64,000 nt of DNA from JAGQYH01 sp041393015 (GTDB taxonomy: Bacteria; Bacteroidota; Bacteroidia; Chitinophagales; JADIYW01), in assembly GCA_041393015.1 (NCBI GenBank), contig JAWKKV010000001.1, forward strand, positions 868,001-932,000. Direction: 5' to 3'. How positions within the stretch are numbered: the stretch's first letter is position 1; each line of letters begins with the position of its first letter. Under the pieces are notes generated by a model, which did not search any database, was not told the DNA's origin, and saw nothing but the letters and a program-made list of their open reading frames with translations. Positions 8,768-17,139 of this stretch are shown in pieces. The position numbers and the translations under genes are program-made.

Positions 8768-9898
8768 ATGAAAAACAATAGTGCCACCAATAAATTAGTG
8801 ACCATTTTTTCAATTTTAGCCATAATGTGTTTGATGGTCATTATACTCAATTTTACAAAAAATGTTTTTAAACCTATTGTTGTGGCTGCATTGGGAGCCG
8901 TTATTATGTTACCTATAAAAAATTGGTTACAACGATTTTTAAAATTCCCGGCCATTGCCTCTTTTGTAAGTTTAATTGTTGTTTTGGTGCCCGTTTCTGC
9001 TATCGCTTATGTTGTGGCGCGTAGAGTAAATGTTGTAGTGGAAAATATTCCATCTATCAATAAATTGATTGACAATGTAATTAGCAAGATCAATTACTGG
9101 ATGGGGCATTCTTCTATAATCAATGGCGCACAAGAAATTGACTTGGAGGATAGCATTCAAAAAAATAGCGATTCAATCTTCAATTTTTTATCTGATGGCG
9201 TTACGTTGTCAAGCTCTGTTTTATTTATGATCATTCTCACCTTAATTAGTACGTTCTTTTTTCTTTGGTATTCAAGTGCTATAAAGGAATTTATATTGAT
9301 ACAATCATCACCTAATAAACGAGCACAAATCAATGGTATCATCATTCAGTTGCAAGAAATGCTCACTAAATATGTTTACGGCTTACTTTTGGTAAGCTTA
9401 ATAATGGGCGTGTTAAACAGTCTCGGACTTTGGGCTTTGGGAGTTGAATATCCATTTTTATGGGGATTTTTAGCGGCATTGTTATGTATTGTTCCTTATT
9501 TGGGAACCACTTTAGGGGCTTTATTGCCTATTTTTTATGTCATTGGTTCCGGCGGTGAGTTTATGTTGGCTGTTTGGATTGGATTGATGTACTTTGGATT
9601 ACAGCAATTGGAAAACAATGTAATTACGCCAAAAATTGTTGGGGATTCCATTCGAATAAATCCACTTACAGTGATTATTGCTATGTTGATTGGCGGATTG
9701 GTTTGGGGCATTATAGGTATTATTCTTTCCTTGCCGCTTGTAGGAATACTTAGAATAATATTGGATAGTTACGAGCCAACAAAGCCAATAGCCGTGTTAA
9801 TTAGCAGCGACATACATAAAGATAAATACTCATTATTGGACAATTACGACCATGAAGTATACCGTTTAAAGCGAATGTTTAAAAAGAATGAGGAGTAA
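8768..9898 (+). CDS. AI-2E family transporter (PerM/YdiK-like permease)
   Basis: The 376-residue integral membrane protein has a pair of N-terminal helices, a periplasmic/cytosolic loop (about residues 80-135) and a cluster of C-terminal helices. It carries the family hallmarks LLVSLIMGVLNSLGLW, FLAALLCIVPYLGTTLG, GLQQLENNVITPKIVGD and LSLPLVGILRI. Members export varied small molecules and only some move autoinducer-2. The C-terminal 40 residues are soluble and charged. The gene stands alone, with divergent or distant neighbours. The substrate cannot be predicted. Confidence 0.88.
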   Translation: MKNNSATNKLVTIFSILAIMCLMVIILNFTKNVFKPIVVAALGAVIMLPIKNWLQRFLKFPAIASFVSLIVVLVPVSAIAYVVARRVNVVVENIPSINKLIDNVISKINYWMGHSSIINGAQEIDLEDSIQKNSDSIFNFLSDGVTLSSSVLFMIILTLISTFFFLWYSSAIKEFILIQSSPNKRAQINGIIIQLQEMLTKYVYGLLLVSLIMGVLNSLGLWALGVEYPFLWGFLAALLCIVPYLGTTLGALLPIFYVIGSGGEFMLAVWIGLMYFGLQQLENNVITPKIVGDSIRINPLTVIIAMLIGGLVWGIIGIILSLPLVGILRIILDSYEPTKPIAVLISSDIHKDKYSLLDNYDHEVYRLKRMFKKNEE

Positions 9899-10232
9899 AA
9901 GAAAGGCTTGCTTTTTGTAAATCTATCTGCTGTTTACATTCAAATTCCGTGAAAATTTACATCCATTAACACTATTCAAGCAGCGTTTTCGACCAATGCC
10001 TATTTCCTTTCGATGTATGATTTTTTTTATCAATATTAAAAATCGACCTTTGTTATAAGCGATTTCGAATAGTAATTTTCAAAGGAATTGTGTTAAAAAC
10101 AAGTTTTAATAATTGGAATTTATTTTTTAAAAATTAAAACATTTCAACCATGAGCACACATATAAATAATATATACTTACCATCAAATAATCATATTTTC
10201 CAATTGGGTCATATATTCAGTTGACAGGGTTA

Positions 10233-10261
10233 TTTGATTTGCCTGTCCGCACATATATTTG
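10233..10261 (+). promoter_or_regulatory. Promoter of the stress-type operon
   Basis: A TTTG at 10233-10236 and a perfect -7 box TATATTTG at 10254-10261, 17 bases apart, fit the Bacteroidota housekeeping promoter. It would give a leader of about 150 nt before the lipoprotein ATG at 10419. Confidence 0.65.
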
Positions 10262-10286
10262 ATGTAGATAAACTCTAAACAGACCG

Positions 10287-10324
10287 TGGCAAGGTCATTT
10301 TAGCACTTTTTTTAAAACCCTAAA
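10287..10324 (+). promoter_or_regulatory. Shared stress-cluster motif, copy 1
   Basis: TGGCAA (10287), TAGCAC (10301) and AAAACCCTAAA (10314-10324) occur in this order, starting 25 bases after a TTTG. The same words in the same order precede CsbD (13028-13052), and a shorter form precedes the hemerythrin gene (13900-13920). This is the most diverged copy in spacing. Confidence 0.5.
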
Positions 10325-10418
10325 GTGCATCTCTATCATCACATTTACTTAAGAGTATTCCTTGGTGACCCAAGGAAGCAGGAGCGTGATTTTTTTAACT
10401 AACTCAAAAAACAAAACT

Positions 10419-10877
10419 ATGAAAACGATTAAAACAACAATGAAATTATTAATGGTATTCCTTATAACATTCAGTATAGTAAGTTGTCAGGGCGACAATT
10501 CGAATGCAAAAACTGACAAAATGGATAATCATGAAATGGCTGAAGAATTTAAACAAGAACGTCAAGAATTCAAAACGGAAATTGATAATCGAATCAATAA
10601 AATTGACAAAGACATCGAGCGCATCAATCGTAAAATGGAAGAAAGAGCAGATAATGTTAGCGATGAAGTAGAAGAAGATTGGGCCAATACAAAAGCTAAG
10701 TTACAAGAGTGGAAAAAGGAAATGCAGAACGAAGCGAATAGAGTAGAAAATGTAACAAAAGAAGAATGGGAAGAATTCGAAGATAACGTTGAAAAAACGA
10801 TGAATGACGCCGAAGAAGAATTTGACAGATTAGGCGAGAAAATAAAAGATTTTTTCACCATTGATGATAATCAATAA
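10419..10877 (+). CDS. Coiled-coil lipoprotein of the stress cluster
   Basis: The 152-residue product has an N-terminal lipoprotein signal (LLMVFLITFSIVSC, Cys near 24). It then carries a long, very charged region of Glu/Lys/Arg heptads (DNRINKIDKDIERINRKM and the following ~80 residues), predicted to be a continuous coiled coil. No catalytic motif is visible. It is probably an envelope-anchored helical protein with a structural or sensory role. The start at 10419 was chosen because the 19 preceding codons have no signal character. A second start seven residues in is possible. It heads a set of stress-type genes ending at a terminator near 11920. Confidence 0.75.
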   Translation: MKTIKTTMKLLMVFLITFSIVSCQGDNSNAKTDKMDNHEMAEEFKQERQEFKTEIDNRINKIDKDIERINRKMEERADNVSDEVEEDWANTKAKLQEWKKEMQNEANRVENVTKEEWEEFEDNVEKTMNDAEEEFDRLGEKIKDFFTIDDNQ

Positions 10878-10944
10878 ACCAACACAGGCATAGATTCCCC
10901 TATTGAACAATTATTATTTACAAGAAAATTTAAAACAAAAAAAT

Positions 10945-11640
10945 ATGAGAACAACTAAAATATCAATCTTATTCTGTTTAGCTTTTTTAGCGAGCATTTC
11001 TTTAACGCAAGCACAAGAAAATGCAGATAATGGCAAAGGTGGCTTTGGACTAAAAGGTGGACTTACTTTTTCAACCATTGGTTTCGATAACGAAGATGCT
11101 GAAACGCAAAAGAATCGTTTTAGAATTGGAGGAACAGCCGGCTTTAGTTACGAGATAGCCACAGATGGTTTCTTTGCTTTTGAAATAGGAACTCTTTATG
11201 ACTTAAGAGGGACCAAAGAGGAAGTGAAATTGCCTGGAGGGAATGAGATTGTTCAGAAAAACTACTTGCATTATGTTTCTGTACCAGCCAATTTCAAATT
11301 TTATATTGGCGACAACTTTAACATCCATTTTGGACCCTATGTGGCCGGTTTAGTGGGCGGAAAAACCAAGTTTAATTTAATGAATAACAATGGCGAGGTA
11401 GTAGAATCGAAAAGCTATTCAATAACTGGTGATGAGGCAAAAGATCCACAAGGAGATGATTATCTAAATAGAGTGGATGCCGGACTTCAATTAGGTTTGG
11501 AATTTGTTTCAGATAATGGTATCGGTGTTGGTAGTAGATTCAGTAAAGGTGTTACAGACATTACCAATGATGCACACGCTTTAGGTAAAGGAAATGCCAC
11601 CACTACAGAAGTAAACGTGTATATGCTTTTCAGATTCTAG
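10945..11640 (+). CDS. PorT-like outer-membrane beta-barrel protein
   Basis: The 231-residue protein starts MRTTKISILFCLAFLASISL with cleavage after QAQ. It then has alternating amphipathic strands, including GGFGLKGGLTFSTIG, FFAFEIGTLYDLRG, YVSVPANFKFYI and FNIHFGPYVAG. It ends in VNVYMLFRF, a typical beta-barrel terminal strand with a final Phe. This is the PorT/outer-membrane beta-barrel family, a general class with few known ligands. It lies 67 bases after the coiled-coil lipoprotein and is likely cotranscribed with it. Confidence 0.85.
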   Translation: MRTTKISILFCLAFLASISLTQAQENADNGKGGFGLKGGLTFSTIGFDNEDAETQKNRFRIGGTAGFSYEIATDGFFAFEIGTLYDLRGTKEEVKLPGGNEIVQKNYLHYVSVPANFKFYIGDNFNIHFGPYVAGLVGGKTKFNLMNNNGEVVESKSYSITGDEAKDPQGDDYLNRVDAGLQLGLEFVSDNGIGVGSRFSKGVTDITNDAHALGKGNATTTEVNVYMLFRF

Positions 11641-11681
11641 AAAAGATCACCACTATTTTTTAATCAAATAAAATAAAAATC

Positions 11682-11837
11682 ATGAATAACATTTTAACAA
11701 TTGTAGCTGTATTGCTAATCATAGGATGGTTAGTGGGCTACATCGGCTTTGGAGAAGCTGTCGGAAGTTTAATACATATTTTATTAGTGTTGGCTGTTGT
11801 TTCTTTTTTGATAAGAGTTATCGCAGGAAGACGATAG
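11682..11837 (+). CDS. lmo0937-type mini membrane protein, 51 aa
   Basis: A short gene encodes MNNILTIVAVLLIIGWLVGY followed by a second hydrophobic segment (SLIHILLVLAVVSFLIRVI) and a basic end AGRR. Two transmembrane helices and the closing RVIAGRR match the lmo0937/DUF5670 family, small stress-associated membrane proteins often found beside CsbD and related genes. It lies 41 bases after the beta-barrel gene and 34 bases before a terminator, so it is probably the last gene of that operon. Confidence 0.85.
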   Translation: MNNILTIVAVLLIIGWLVGYIGFGEAVGSLIHILLVLAVVSFLIRVIAGRR

Positions 11838-11871
11838 AGCAGAGCATGCTGATCAAATATTTTTGAGTGGA

Positions 11872-11921
11872 AGCCGATTGTTTAACGGATGAACAACTTC
11901 TCATTGCAATCGGCTTTTCTT
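11872..11921 (+). terminator. Terminator closing the stress operon
   Basis: AGCCGATTG (11872-11880) and CAATCGGCT (11907-11915) form a perfect 9-bp stem around a 26-base loop, followed by TTTTCTT. It separates the lmo0937-type gene from the AraC regulator. Confidence 0.75.
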
Positions 11922-11942
11922 ATCACCTAAAAGACACTAATT

Positions 11943-12959
11943 ATGGAACGAAATAATTCGGCCAATAACATCATAATGAATCAACTGGCTAATAGTTTAA
12001 AACTAGACATTGATAAAGATTGCGATGAAATTTTACTTACGCTTCCCAAAAATCATGGAGAAGGGATAATTAGAGGAATTCGCTTGCCATTTGGCATTAA
12101 CATTAATGTTTTTCAATGCACATTTAACAAGCCGGTTCAGATTTTTCAAAACACGAGTTATACCTGTCCGCCGCTTCGATTTATTTATGTAAAAAAGGGC
12201 GCATTAAAATACACGTATAACGAGTCTAATATTCATTGCGAGTTAACAGCAGATGAGAGCGCCATTTCGGCGGGAGATAAAAACAGTAACGATTTACTTG
12301 CTTTTCATCAAAATGAGGAACTAGAGATAGTGATCTTAGAAATTAACCGAGTAAGTTTTATTGAGAAAATACAATGTGACTTAAACTCAATTGAAAATTC
12401 TTTGGCTAACGTTTTTAGAGATACTCAAGGGAATAATGTATTTCATTGGACTAGTCATTTTAGTGTTGGAATCACGGAATGCTTAGAGTCAATACTAAGT
12501 TGCCAAAGAGATCAAACGGTGAAAAGATATTTCTTTGAAGGCAAGATTTACGAGATTCTTTCTCATCAATTTAAACAGTTTGCAGATGATATTGAACCCA
12601 AAGGAAACGAGATGGTTCTACGTCAAAACGATATAAGTTTGATTAGAGAGGCCAAAAAAATATTAACCGAAAACTTGGAAGAAGCACCAACAATTGTAGA
12701 GCTGTCAAGAATGGTGGGAATTAATCAGCAGAAACTTAAAAAAGGTTTTAAGCAGATTTACAACACTACACCATACAAGTATTTGAGAAACACGAGGTTG
12801 AATGAGAGTAAACTATTGCTCATTGAAGGTTCATCATCCGTTTCGGAGGTGGCCGAAAAGATTGGGTATTCCAATAAAAGTCATTTTGCCAAAAGGTTTA
12901 AGGAGAAATTTGGAGTGCTTCCTCGCGAATTTGTAAAAGAGTTTAAGGCAAACATTTAG
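11943..12959 (+). CDS. AraC-family transcriptional regulator
   Basis: The 338-residue protein has a non-conserved N-terminal sensing domain (about 1-225). Its C-terminal AraC/XylS double helix-turn-helix (about 235-335) includes APTIVELSRMVGINQQKLKKG, TTPYKYLRNTRLNESKLLL, SVSEVAEKIGYSNKSHFAKR and FKEKFGVLPREF, matching the family signature closely. The first ATG (11943) is used, and ATG at 11976 is an alternative. Because it sits between the lipoprotein operon and CsbD, it may be the regulator that reads the shared motif found before these genes. That link is inferred from position only. Confidence 0.88.
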   Translation: MERNNSANNIIMNQLANSLKLDIDKDCDEILLTLPKNHGEGIIRGIRLPFGININVFQCTFNKPVQIFQNTSYTCPPLRFIYVKKGALKYTYNESNIHCELTADESAISAGDKNSNDLLAFHQNEELEIVILEINRVSFIEKIQCDLNSIENSLANVFRDTQGNNVFHWTSHFSVGITECLESILSCQRDQTVKRYFFEGKIYEILSHQFKQFADDIEPKGNEMVLRQNDISLIREAKKILTENLEEAPTIVELSRMVGINQQKLKKGFKQIYNTTPYKYLRNTRLNESKLLLIEGSSSVSEVAEKIGYSNKSHFAKRFKEKFGVLPREFVKEFKANI

Positions 12960-13027
12960 AACAATTCATATTGGGCTATAAAAAGTATTTGCCTCTGTGT
13001 TTTGGATAAAACCTGAATGCCTTACCA

Positions 13028-13052
13028 TGGCAAATAAGCACAAAACCCTAAA
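13028..13052 (+). promoter_or_regulatory. Shared stress-cluster motif, copy 2
   Basis: TGGCAAATAAGCAC runs directly into AAAACCCTAAA. A TTTG ends 23 bases upstream (13001-13004). The motif ends 45 bases before the CsbD ATG. It matches the words before the lipoprotein operon and the hemerythrin gene. Confidence 0.55.
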
Positions 13053-13097
13053 CATGAAAACCTTAAAACTATTTTTTAACTATTAAAATTTTTAAAC

Positions 13098-13289
13098 ATG
13101 AGTGAATTAACAGATAAAATTAAAGGAAATTGGAATGTTGTTAAAGGAAAACTAAAACAACAGTATGGAGACTTAACAGATGAAGATCTTACTTACGCAG
13201 AAGGTAAGGAAGATGAGTTACTTGGTAGAATTCAGAAGAAAACTGGCGAAGCCAAAGAATCAATTAAAAACTTCATCGACAAACTGTAA
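13098..13289 (+). CDS. CsbD-family stress protein
   Basis: The 63-residue hydrophilic protein has the full CsbD pattern: an N-terminal KIKGNWNVVKGKLKQQYG, then LTDEDLTYAEGKEDELLGRI and QKKTGEAKESIKNFI. CsbD proteins are small, abundant, stress-induced helical proteins of unclear molecular role. The length is typical. It is monocistronic: a shared leader motif lies 45 bases upstream and a strong terminator 72 bases downstream. Confidence 0.93.
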   Translation: MSELTDKIKGNWNVVKGKLKQQYGDLTDEDLTYAEGKEDELLGRIQKKTGEAKESIKNFIDKL

Positions 13290-13361
13290 TGGTGGGTGTG
13301 TTTAGCTAACTTAATTTAAAATGTTATCCCAAACTCTCTAATGGTTAGTTAAGCATTATCT

Positions 13362-13394
13362 GGGTTGATCAATTATTTGATCAACCCTTTTTTT
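13362..13394 (+). terminator. Terminator after CsbD
   Basis: A perfect 11-bp stem GGGTTGATCAA/TTGATCAACCC (13362-13372 with 13377-13387) has a TTAT loop and seven trailing T residues. Confidence 0.9.
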
Positions 13395-13421
13395 ATGCTA
13401 ATCATTAAGTCAGGTTAAAAG

Positions 13422-13871
13422 TTACGCCTTGTCTCCGGCACCTTCTGAGTTCATATGTTTTCTATAGTCTTTTCCCAAAGCCGTTTTTTCACCTTCTTTC
13501 ATTACTTTTCCAGCCAATTGAAAAAAGGTGTGTTCTTCATCTTCTAAATGATGATAAACTTTGTGTTTTAAATCTTTGGCATAACCTAGCCACGCAGGAC
13601 TGCTCATTTCTGTTGCTTCTAATTTTTCAATTAATTCATCAATTTCATGATGCTCCGCCACACCGTGTCTGGCATGCTCTTGTGTCATATCTTGTTCAAT
13701 GAGCGGAACATAAAAATATCTTTCTTCCGCATCCGCATGAACTTGCAACTCCTTCTTTAATTTAGAAAAAAGATCTCTTCTGTCTTTTTCATCGCCTGAT
13801 GTTTTTACCAATTTATCCGCTAGATCTCTCTGTATATCGTGATCTTTTCTTATGTTTTCAAAAATTGTCAT
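13422..13871 (-). CDS. Hemerythrin/HHE cation-binding protein
   Basis: The 149-residue four-helix protein carries the HHE di-iron ligands. These are His in IRKDHDIQ, His and Glu in QVHADAEERYFY, His/Glu in VAEHHEIDELI and His/Glu in VYHHLEDEEHTFF. Such proteins bind O2 or NO or protect against oxidative stress in the cytoplasm. There is no signal peptide. It is convergent with CsbD and shares its leader motif (minus strand 13900-13920), which suggests a common response. Confidence 0.9.
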   Translation of the reverse strand: MTIFENIRKDHDIQRDLADKLVKTSGDEKDRRDLFSKLKKELQVHADAEERYFYVPLIEQDMTQEHARHGVAEHHEIDELIEKLEATEMSSPAWLGYAKDLKHKVYHHLEDEEHTFFQLAGKVMKEGEKTALGKDYRKHMNSEGAGDKA

Positions 13872-13899
13872 AATTGTAAATTTTTAGTTCGTAAACAAA

Positions 13900-13920
13900 T
13901 TAGAGGGTTCTTATTTGCCT
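13900..13920 (-). promoter_or_regulatory. Shared stress-cluster motif, copy 3
   Basis: Read on the minus strand, AGGCAAATAAG is followed at once by AACCCTCTAA, a contracted form of the CsbD copy (GGCAAATAAG...AACCCTAAA). A TTTG (minus strand, 13947-13944) ends 23 bases upstream, the same spacing as for CsbD. The motif ends 28 bases before the hemerythrin ATG. Confidence 0.5.
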
Positions 13921-14002
13921 CAATAATATAAGGAATCCGAGAGCAAACCAGTAATCAGATTAGAACTATTTTATCGTTTATTTGAAAACTATTTAGGCTA
14001 TT

Positions 14003-15289
14003 TTATACAACACCTTCAAATATTTTCTCCAACCTTTCATTATCACTTTTGTTTTCAATATTGGTTTGGCAATCTTCATAAAGGATGTGAAGTTGCTTTT
14101 TTATGGTATCGGCATACCTTTCATTTTCGCATGGATGATTGAGCAAATACTTAAGCATTTTGGCTAGCTTCTCCATTATGAGAATGTCGTGTTTACAATA
14201 CTGTCTGTAAGCCGCTAAAGAACGATAAATTAGCTCACTAAAATTGACCGTTTCTAACTCAATTTTATAATTTTCGTCTTCAGTATAATAAATTTCTCTG
14301 TCACTAATTTCCATGCGTAAAGCAAACAATTCTGTGAGGTAATCAATAGACATGTTGGCCGTGCCCGGATCGTTGATAGCGGGAGACATTGCTTTAATTC
14401 CAACTTCCGTAATTTGCCGAATACCTAAGGCAAAATTCTCTGATGCATCTCTTGTGCCGGCATATAAATTCAAAAGAGAAATCACGTCTTTTTCATTTTC
14501 TAATTTCTTTTCTAAATATACAAGCGGCATGTTGGGCAGCAAGTACTCATCTTTACTCACCGCGATTTTTATATTCGTTTCATTCTTTTGCGCAAAGTCT
14601 TTTAAACCCTCTAGGTTTACACCATAAAAATAACCCGCCTTTGTACTTCTAATGACACTCCAATCGCTAGTAATATTTGGGAAATCTATTTTTTTATTCC
14701 ACTCACTATCACTTAAAGCATTTAATCTTTTTTTGGTGTTTTTAAAAATATCTTTTAGAATATTTCCAATTTGAATTGCTGTACTGATGCTATGAATAAA
14801 GAATACAAACAGCGCTAAAGAGAGAAATCCCAAGGCAATCCCAAACAAAATTGAAAACCCATTTAGCGTGTATTTATCGCCCGACGGTAAAATGCTAATC
14901 AACACAACAATATTGTAGGATATGGTACCTAAGTAAACTCCTAAAACAATCTGATTTCTTTTATTTGAAATTAATCCGGGAAGTAAACGAGGCGAAAAAT
15001 TTGAACTGGCTTGGTTCAAAAGTATCATCACCATGGAGAAACTAAACACCGTTAATGACAATATGCCACCAATTAAAGTAGATAGAATTGATCTTGCGGT
15101 TTCTGAATTATTAATCACTAAAAAGCTAGCGTGTTCAAGTAAAAACTTGGTTACTTTATCGGTTTCGAGATACAACAATAAAAAAGCAAAAAAGAATAAA
15201 CCAACAGATATTATGGTTGGATAAAAGGCAATGCTGTTGGTAATTGCCTTAAAAATGGTAACCGTCTTAACTTTAATTTTGGAGAACAT
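14003..15289 (-). CDS. DUF2254 family membrane protein
   Basis: The 428-residue protein has four hydrophobic segments in the first ~180 residues (SIAFYPTIISVGLFFFAFLL, ARSILSTLIGGILSLTVFSF, LGVYLGTISYNIVVLISIL and a fourth near 150-175). A soluble domain of about 250 residues follows. MILLNQASSNFSPRLLPGL and KAMSPAINDPGTANMSIDYL are hallmark DUF2254 stretches. The function of the family is unknown. The ATG at 15289 is preferred over an in-frame TTG two codons upstream. It sits among stress-type genes without being clearly cotranscribed. Confidence 0.88.
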   Translation of the reverse strand: MFSKIKVKTVTIFKAITNSIAFYPTIISVGLFFFAFLLLYLETDKVTKFLLEHASFLVINNSETARSILSTLIGGILSLTVFSFSMVMILLNQASSNFSPRLLPGLISNKRNQIVLGVYLGTISYNIVVLISILPSGDKYTLNGFSILFGIALGFLSLALFVFFIHSISTAIQIGNILKDIFKNTKKRLNALSDSEWNKKIDFPNITSDWSVIRSTKAGYFYGVNLEGLKDFAQKNETNIKIAVSKDEYLLPNMPLVYLEKKLENEKDVISLLNLYAGTRDASENFALGIRQITEVGIKAMSPAINDPGTANMSIDYLTELFALRMEISDREIYYTEDENYKIELETVNFSELIYRSLAAYRQYCKHDILIMEKLAKMLKYLLNHPCENERYADTIKKQLHILYEDCQTNIENKSDNERLEKIFEGVV

Positions 15290-15567
15290 TCCCAATGTTT
15301 TTATGATAGATTTTTCTAAAATACAGTTATTTCAGCATACTCTTTTAGGCAATAGAAATGAATTTACCGAGTTGGAAATGAAACGGCTGCGTAACGAGTT
15401 GAAAGTTCTAATTGGGGCAAAGTCATTTTTAGTATAAAATCGCCAATTTAGATTTAAAGGTTATTTTAGAAGGAAGAACTTTAACCTTCTTTAGGAGATC
15501 ATTTTTTTCTATTAGCAGGCATTTATCTATATTACTTTATGGATGACGATCCAATTAAAATAAAATT

Positions 15568-16074
15568 ATGAGTGAAGAACAACCACATAGCGACAAAAAA
15601 TCAAGGAGTGAAAAATGGGAATCATTTGCCAATACATCAAAATCAATTTTTGATACCAGTCTAGGTTTTGCGAACAAACTGCTGGCCAGTAGTTACATTA
15701 AAAGGCTAAAGGCGTTTTTGCCTAAACCATTTAAAATAATGTTTGCCTTGCGAAACACTTATGAGCAGAATGGTTCCGATGCCAGTATTGAGGGCATTGC
15801 CGAAGATCTTTTTACAAAAACTAAGTTGTTGGGCGAGTTTATAAAAGCCTATTACAATGGAGATTATAGAGAAGTAGATACGGTTAAAATATTTATGATT
15901 TTTGCTGCATTAGCTTATATCGTTTCTCCTATTGATTTAATTCCTGATTGGATAGCTTTTATTGGCTTGTTTGATGAGATAATATTGATTATTTGGTTGT
16001 TTGAAAACTTGTACGAAGAATTAGAGAAGTTTCAAGCGTGGAAAGAAGGTAGATTGGCAGTAGTTGTTAAATAA
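15568..16074 (+). CDS. DUF1232/YkvA-type membrane protein
   Basis: The 168-residue protein has a charged N-terminus, a helical middle and a C-terminal hydrophobic pair. That pair contains the DUF1232 signature YIVSPIDLIPDWIAFIGLFD followed by EIILIIWLFENL. Family members (YkvA) are small membrane proteins of unknown function that often accompany stress genes. It is convergent with the hypothetical pair at 16081-16880, with a gap of only 6 bases. Confidence 0.88.
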   Translation: MSEEQPHSDKKSRSEKWESFANTSKSIFDTSLGFANKLLASSYIKRLKAFLPKPFKIMFALRNTYEQNGSDASIEGIAEDLFTKTKLLGEFIKAYYNGDYREVDTVKIFMIFAALAYIVSPIDLIPDWIAFIGLFDEIILIIWLFENLYEELEKFQAWKEGRLAVVVK

Positions 16075-16080
16075 AACCGG

Positions 16081-16362
16081 TTATTTTCTAAAATCAAATT
16101 TTAGGCAAACGTCATCTTCTTCAAAATAAACATTCATTTCTATGATGTCTACATTTTCAATGAAGTTCTTGTAATCTTCAGGATGAAACAAAGGTTGATT
16201 AGATGCGTCTTCGATAACTTCCTCCTCTTGTTTTTGAGATATCAGCGAATCTTTAATTGATTCTGCCAATAAATCTTTAGGCACATTTATCTGACCCATA
16301 AATTCAAAACCGTTCAAATTCTTTAATTCGTCCTCTAAAAGTAATCTCAAAATATCTTCCAT
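16081..16362 (-). CDS. Hypothetical acidic protein, 93 aa
   Basis: I do not recognise this small acidic cytoplasmic protein. Its sequence ends in MNVYFEEDDVCLKFDFRK, suggesting an alpha/beta fold. It begins 2 bases after the stop of the larger gene at 16365-16880, so the two are cotranscribed and probably act together. No membrane segment, metal site or enzyme motif is visible. Confidence 0.6.
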   Translation of the reverse strand: MEDILRLLLEDELKNLNGFEFMGQINVPKDLLAESIKDSLISQKQEEEVIEDASNQPLFHPEDYKNFIENVDIIEMNVYFEEDDVCLKFDFRK

Positions 16363-16364
16363 TG

Positions 16365-16880
16365 TTATACGAATTTAAAGGTTAGGTCGTAATAAATTTT
16401 ATCGCTTTCGGTTTCTAATTTCGCAGCCATTAGGTTTTTAATCATGAATTGGTAAACGTCATTATCAAACATTTGCTTATGATTTACCACCATGGTGCGA
16501 TTTTCAAAATCTATGGTATCATTCTTTAGTTTGGTATTAAAAAGCAGTTCCACTATTTCATTTTCCAACGTTTTAATACCGTCTAAAATTTCAATATAAA
16601 GTAACCATTCCGGTGGTTCTAAGGTTGGGTGGATTTTTAAAACCAATTCTCTATCCACTATTTTTTTGGCGATGGTAGTGCCACCTAATGTAATCTTTAA
16701 GGTTATTTCATCCCCATTAATCTTAACTACTTCTAAATGCTTAATTACTTCTTTGTTCTCTTCTGCTTTATTTAACAAGGCATTTATCATCGGAATAGAA
16801 AAAGGTAATTTACATTTTAAAGCGCCTTTAATGTCCTTAAATTCATTATTCTTTATTTTTTGAACAAGTGTGCTTAGCAT
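16365..16880 (-). CDS. Hypothetical protein, 171 aa
   Basis: This cytoplasmic protein of unknown family has alternating hydrophobic strands such as DEITLKITLGGTTIAKKIV and RELVLKIHPTLEPPEWLLYI, and several Lys-rich helices. It has no signal peptide and no recognised catalytic residues. It is the first gene of a two-gene minus-strand unit with the 93-residue gene that follows it almost without a gap. The 259-base region upstream (16881-17139) shows no clear signals. Confidence 0.6.
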   Translation of the reverse strand: MLSTLVQKIKNNEFKDIKGALKCKLPFSIPMINALLNKAEENKEVIKHLEVVKINGDEITLKITLGGTTIAKKIVDRELVLKIHPTLEPPEWLLYIEILDGIKTLENEIVELLFNTKLKNDTIDFENRTMVVNHKQMFDNDVYQFMIKNLMAAKLETESDKIYYDLTFKFV

Positions 16881-17139
16881 ATTTGAGACATTAAAATTTT
16901 ACCGTGAAATGTTTTAGCATCACATTAGGGATACTATAAATTAAATATAGTTATTAAATGTGCTTCAACTTAAAAAAATACCACTAAAATCATTGGAGGT
17001 TAAGATATAATTCTAATTGGGATAAACTTCTAAAATATATCCTTGTTGATAGAAGTTATTTGATAACCATTGCCATATTGACTATGTTATTCAAGCCAAT
17101 GAAATCTGGCGTTCATTTAACCTAAAACAAAACTGATTT

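Larger units (their letters stand above)
9899..10418 (+). other. Long intergenic region with promoter and structured leader
   Basis: No convincing gene is present in these 520 bases. The first ~250 bases are AT-rich without clear signals. A good promoter lies at 10233-10261, and downstream of it the presumed 5' leader (about 10268-10418) contains three short hairpins. These are GACC-gtggcaa-GGTC (10282-10296), GCACTTT paired with AAAGTGC (10303-10309 with 10322-10328), and CCTTGG-TGAC-CCAAGG (10360-10375). Confidence 0.6.

Noticed and set aside
8761..8781. A six-codon frame overlapping the AI-2E-family start
   Set aside because: It has no coding support; the ATG at 8768 in the other frame opens the real gene.
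10150..10224. A 24-codon open frame in the long gap (starts MSTHINN)
   Set aside because: It lies upstream of the promoter at 10233, has no initiation context and no supporting features.
13028..13041. Sigma-54 promoter (TGGCA...GC)
   Set aside because: The GG-to-GC spacing is wrong in this copy and different in the copy at 10287, so it does not fit the strict sigma-54 spacing.
13054..13086. A 10-codon leader peptide (MKTLKLFFNY) before CsbD
   Set aside because: It is too short and has no attenuator structure; likely chance in AT-rich DNA.
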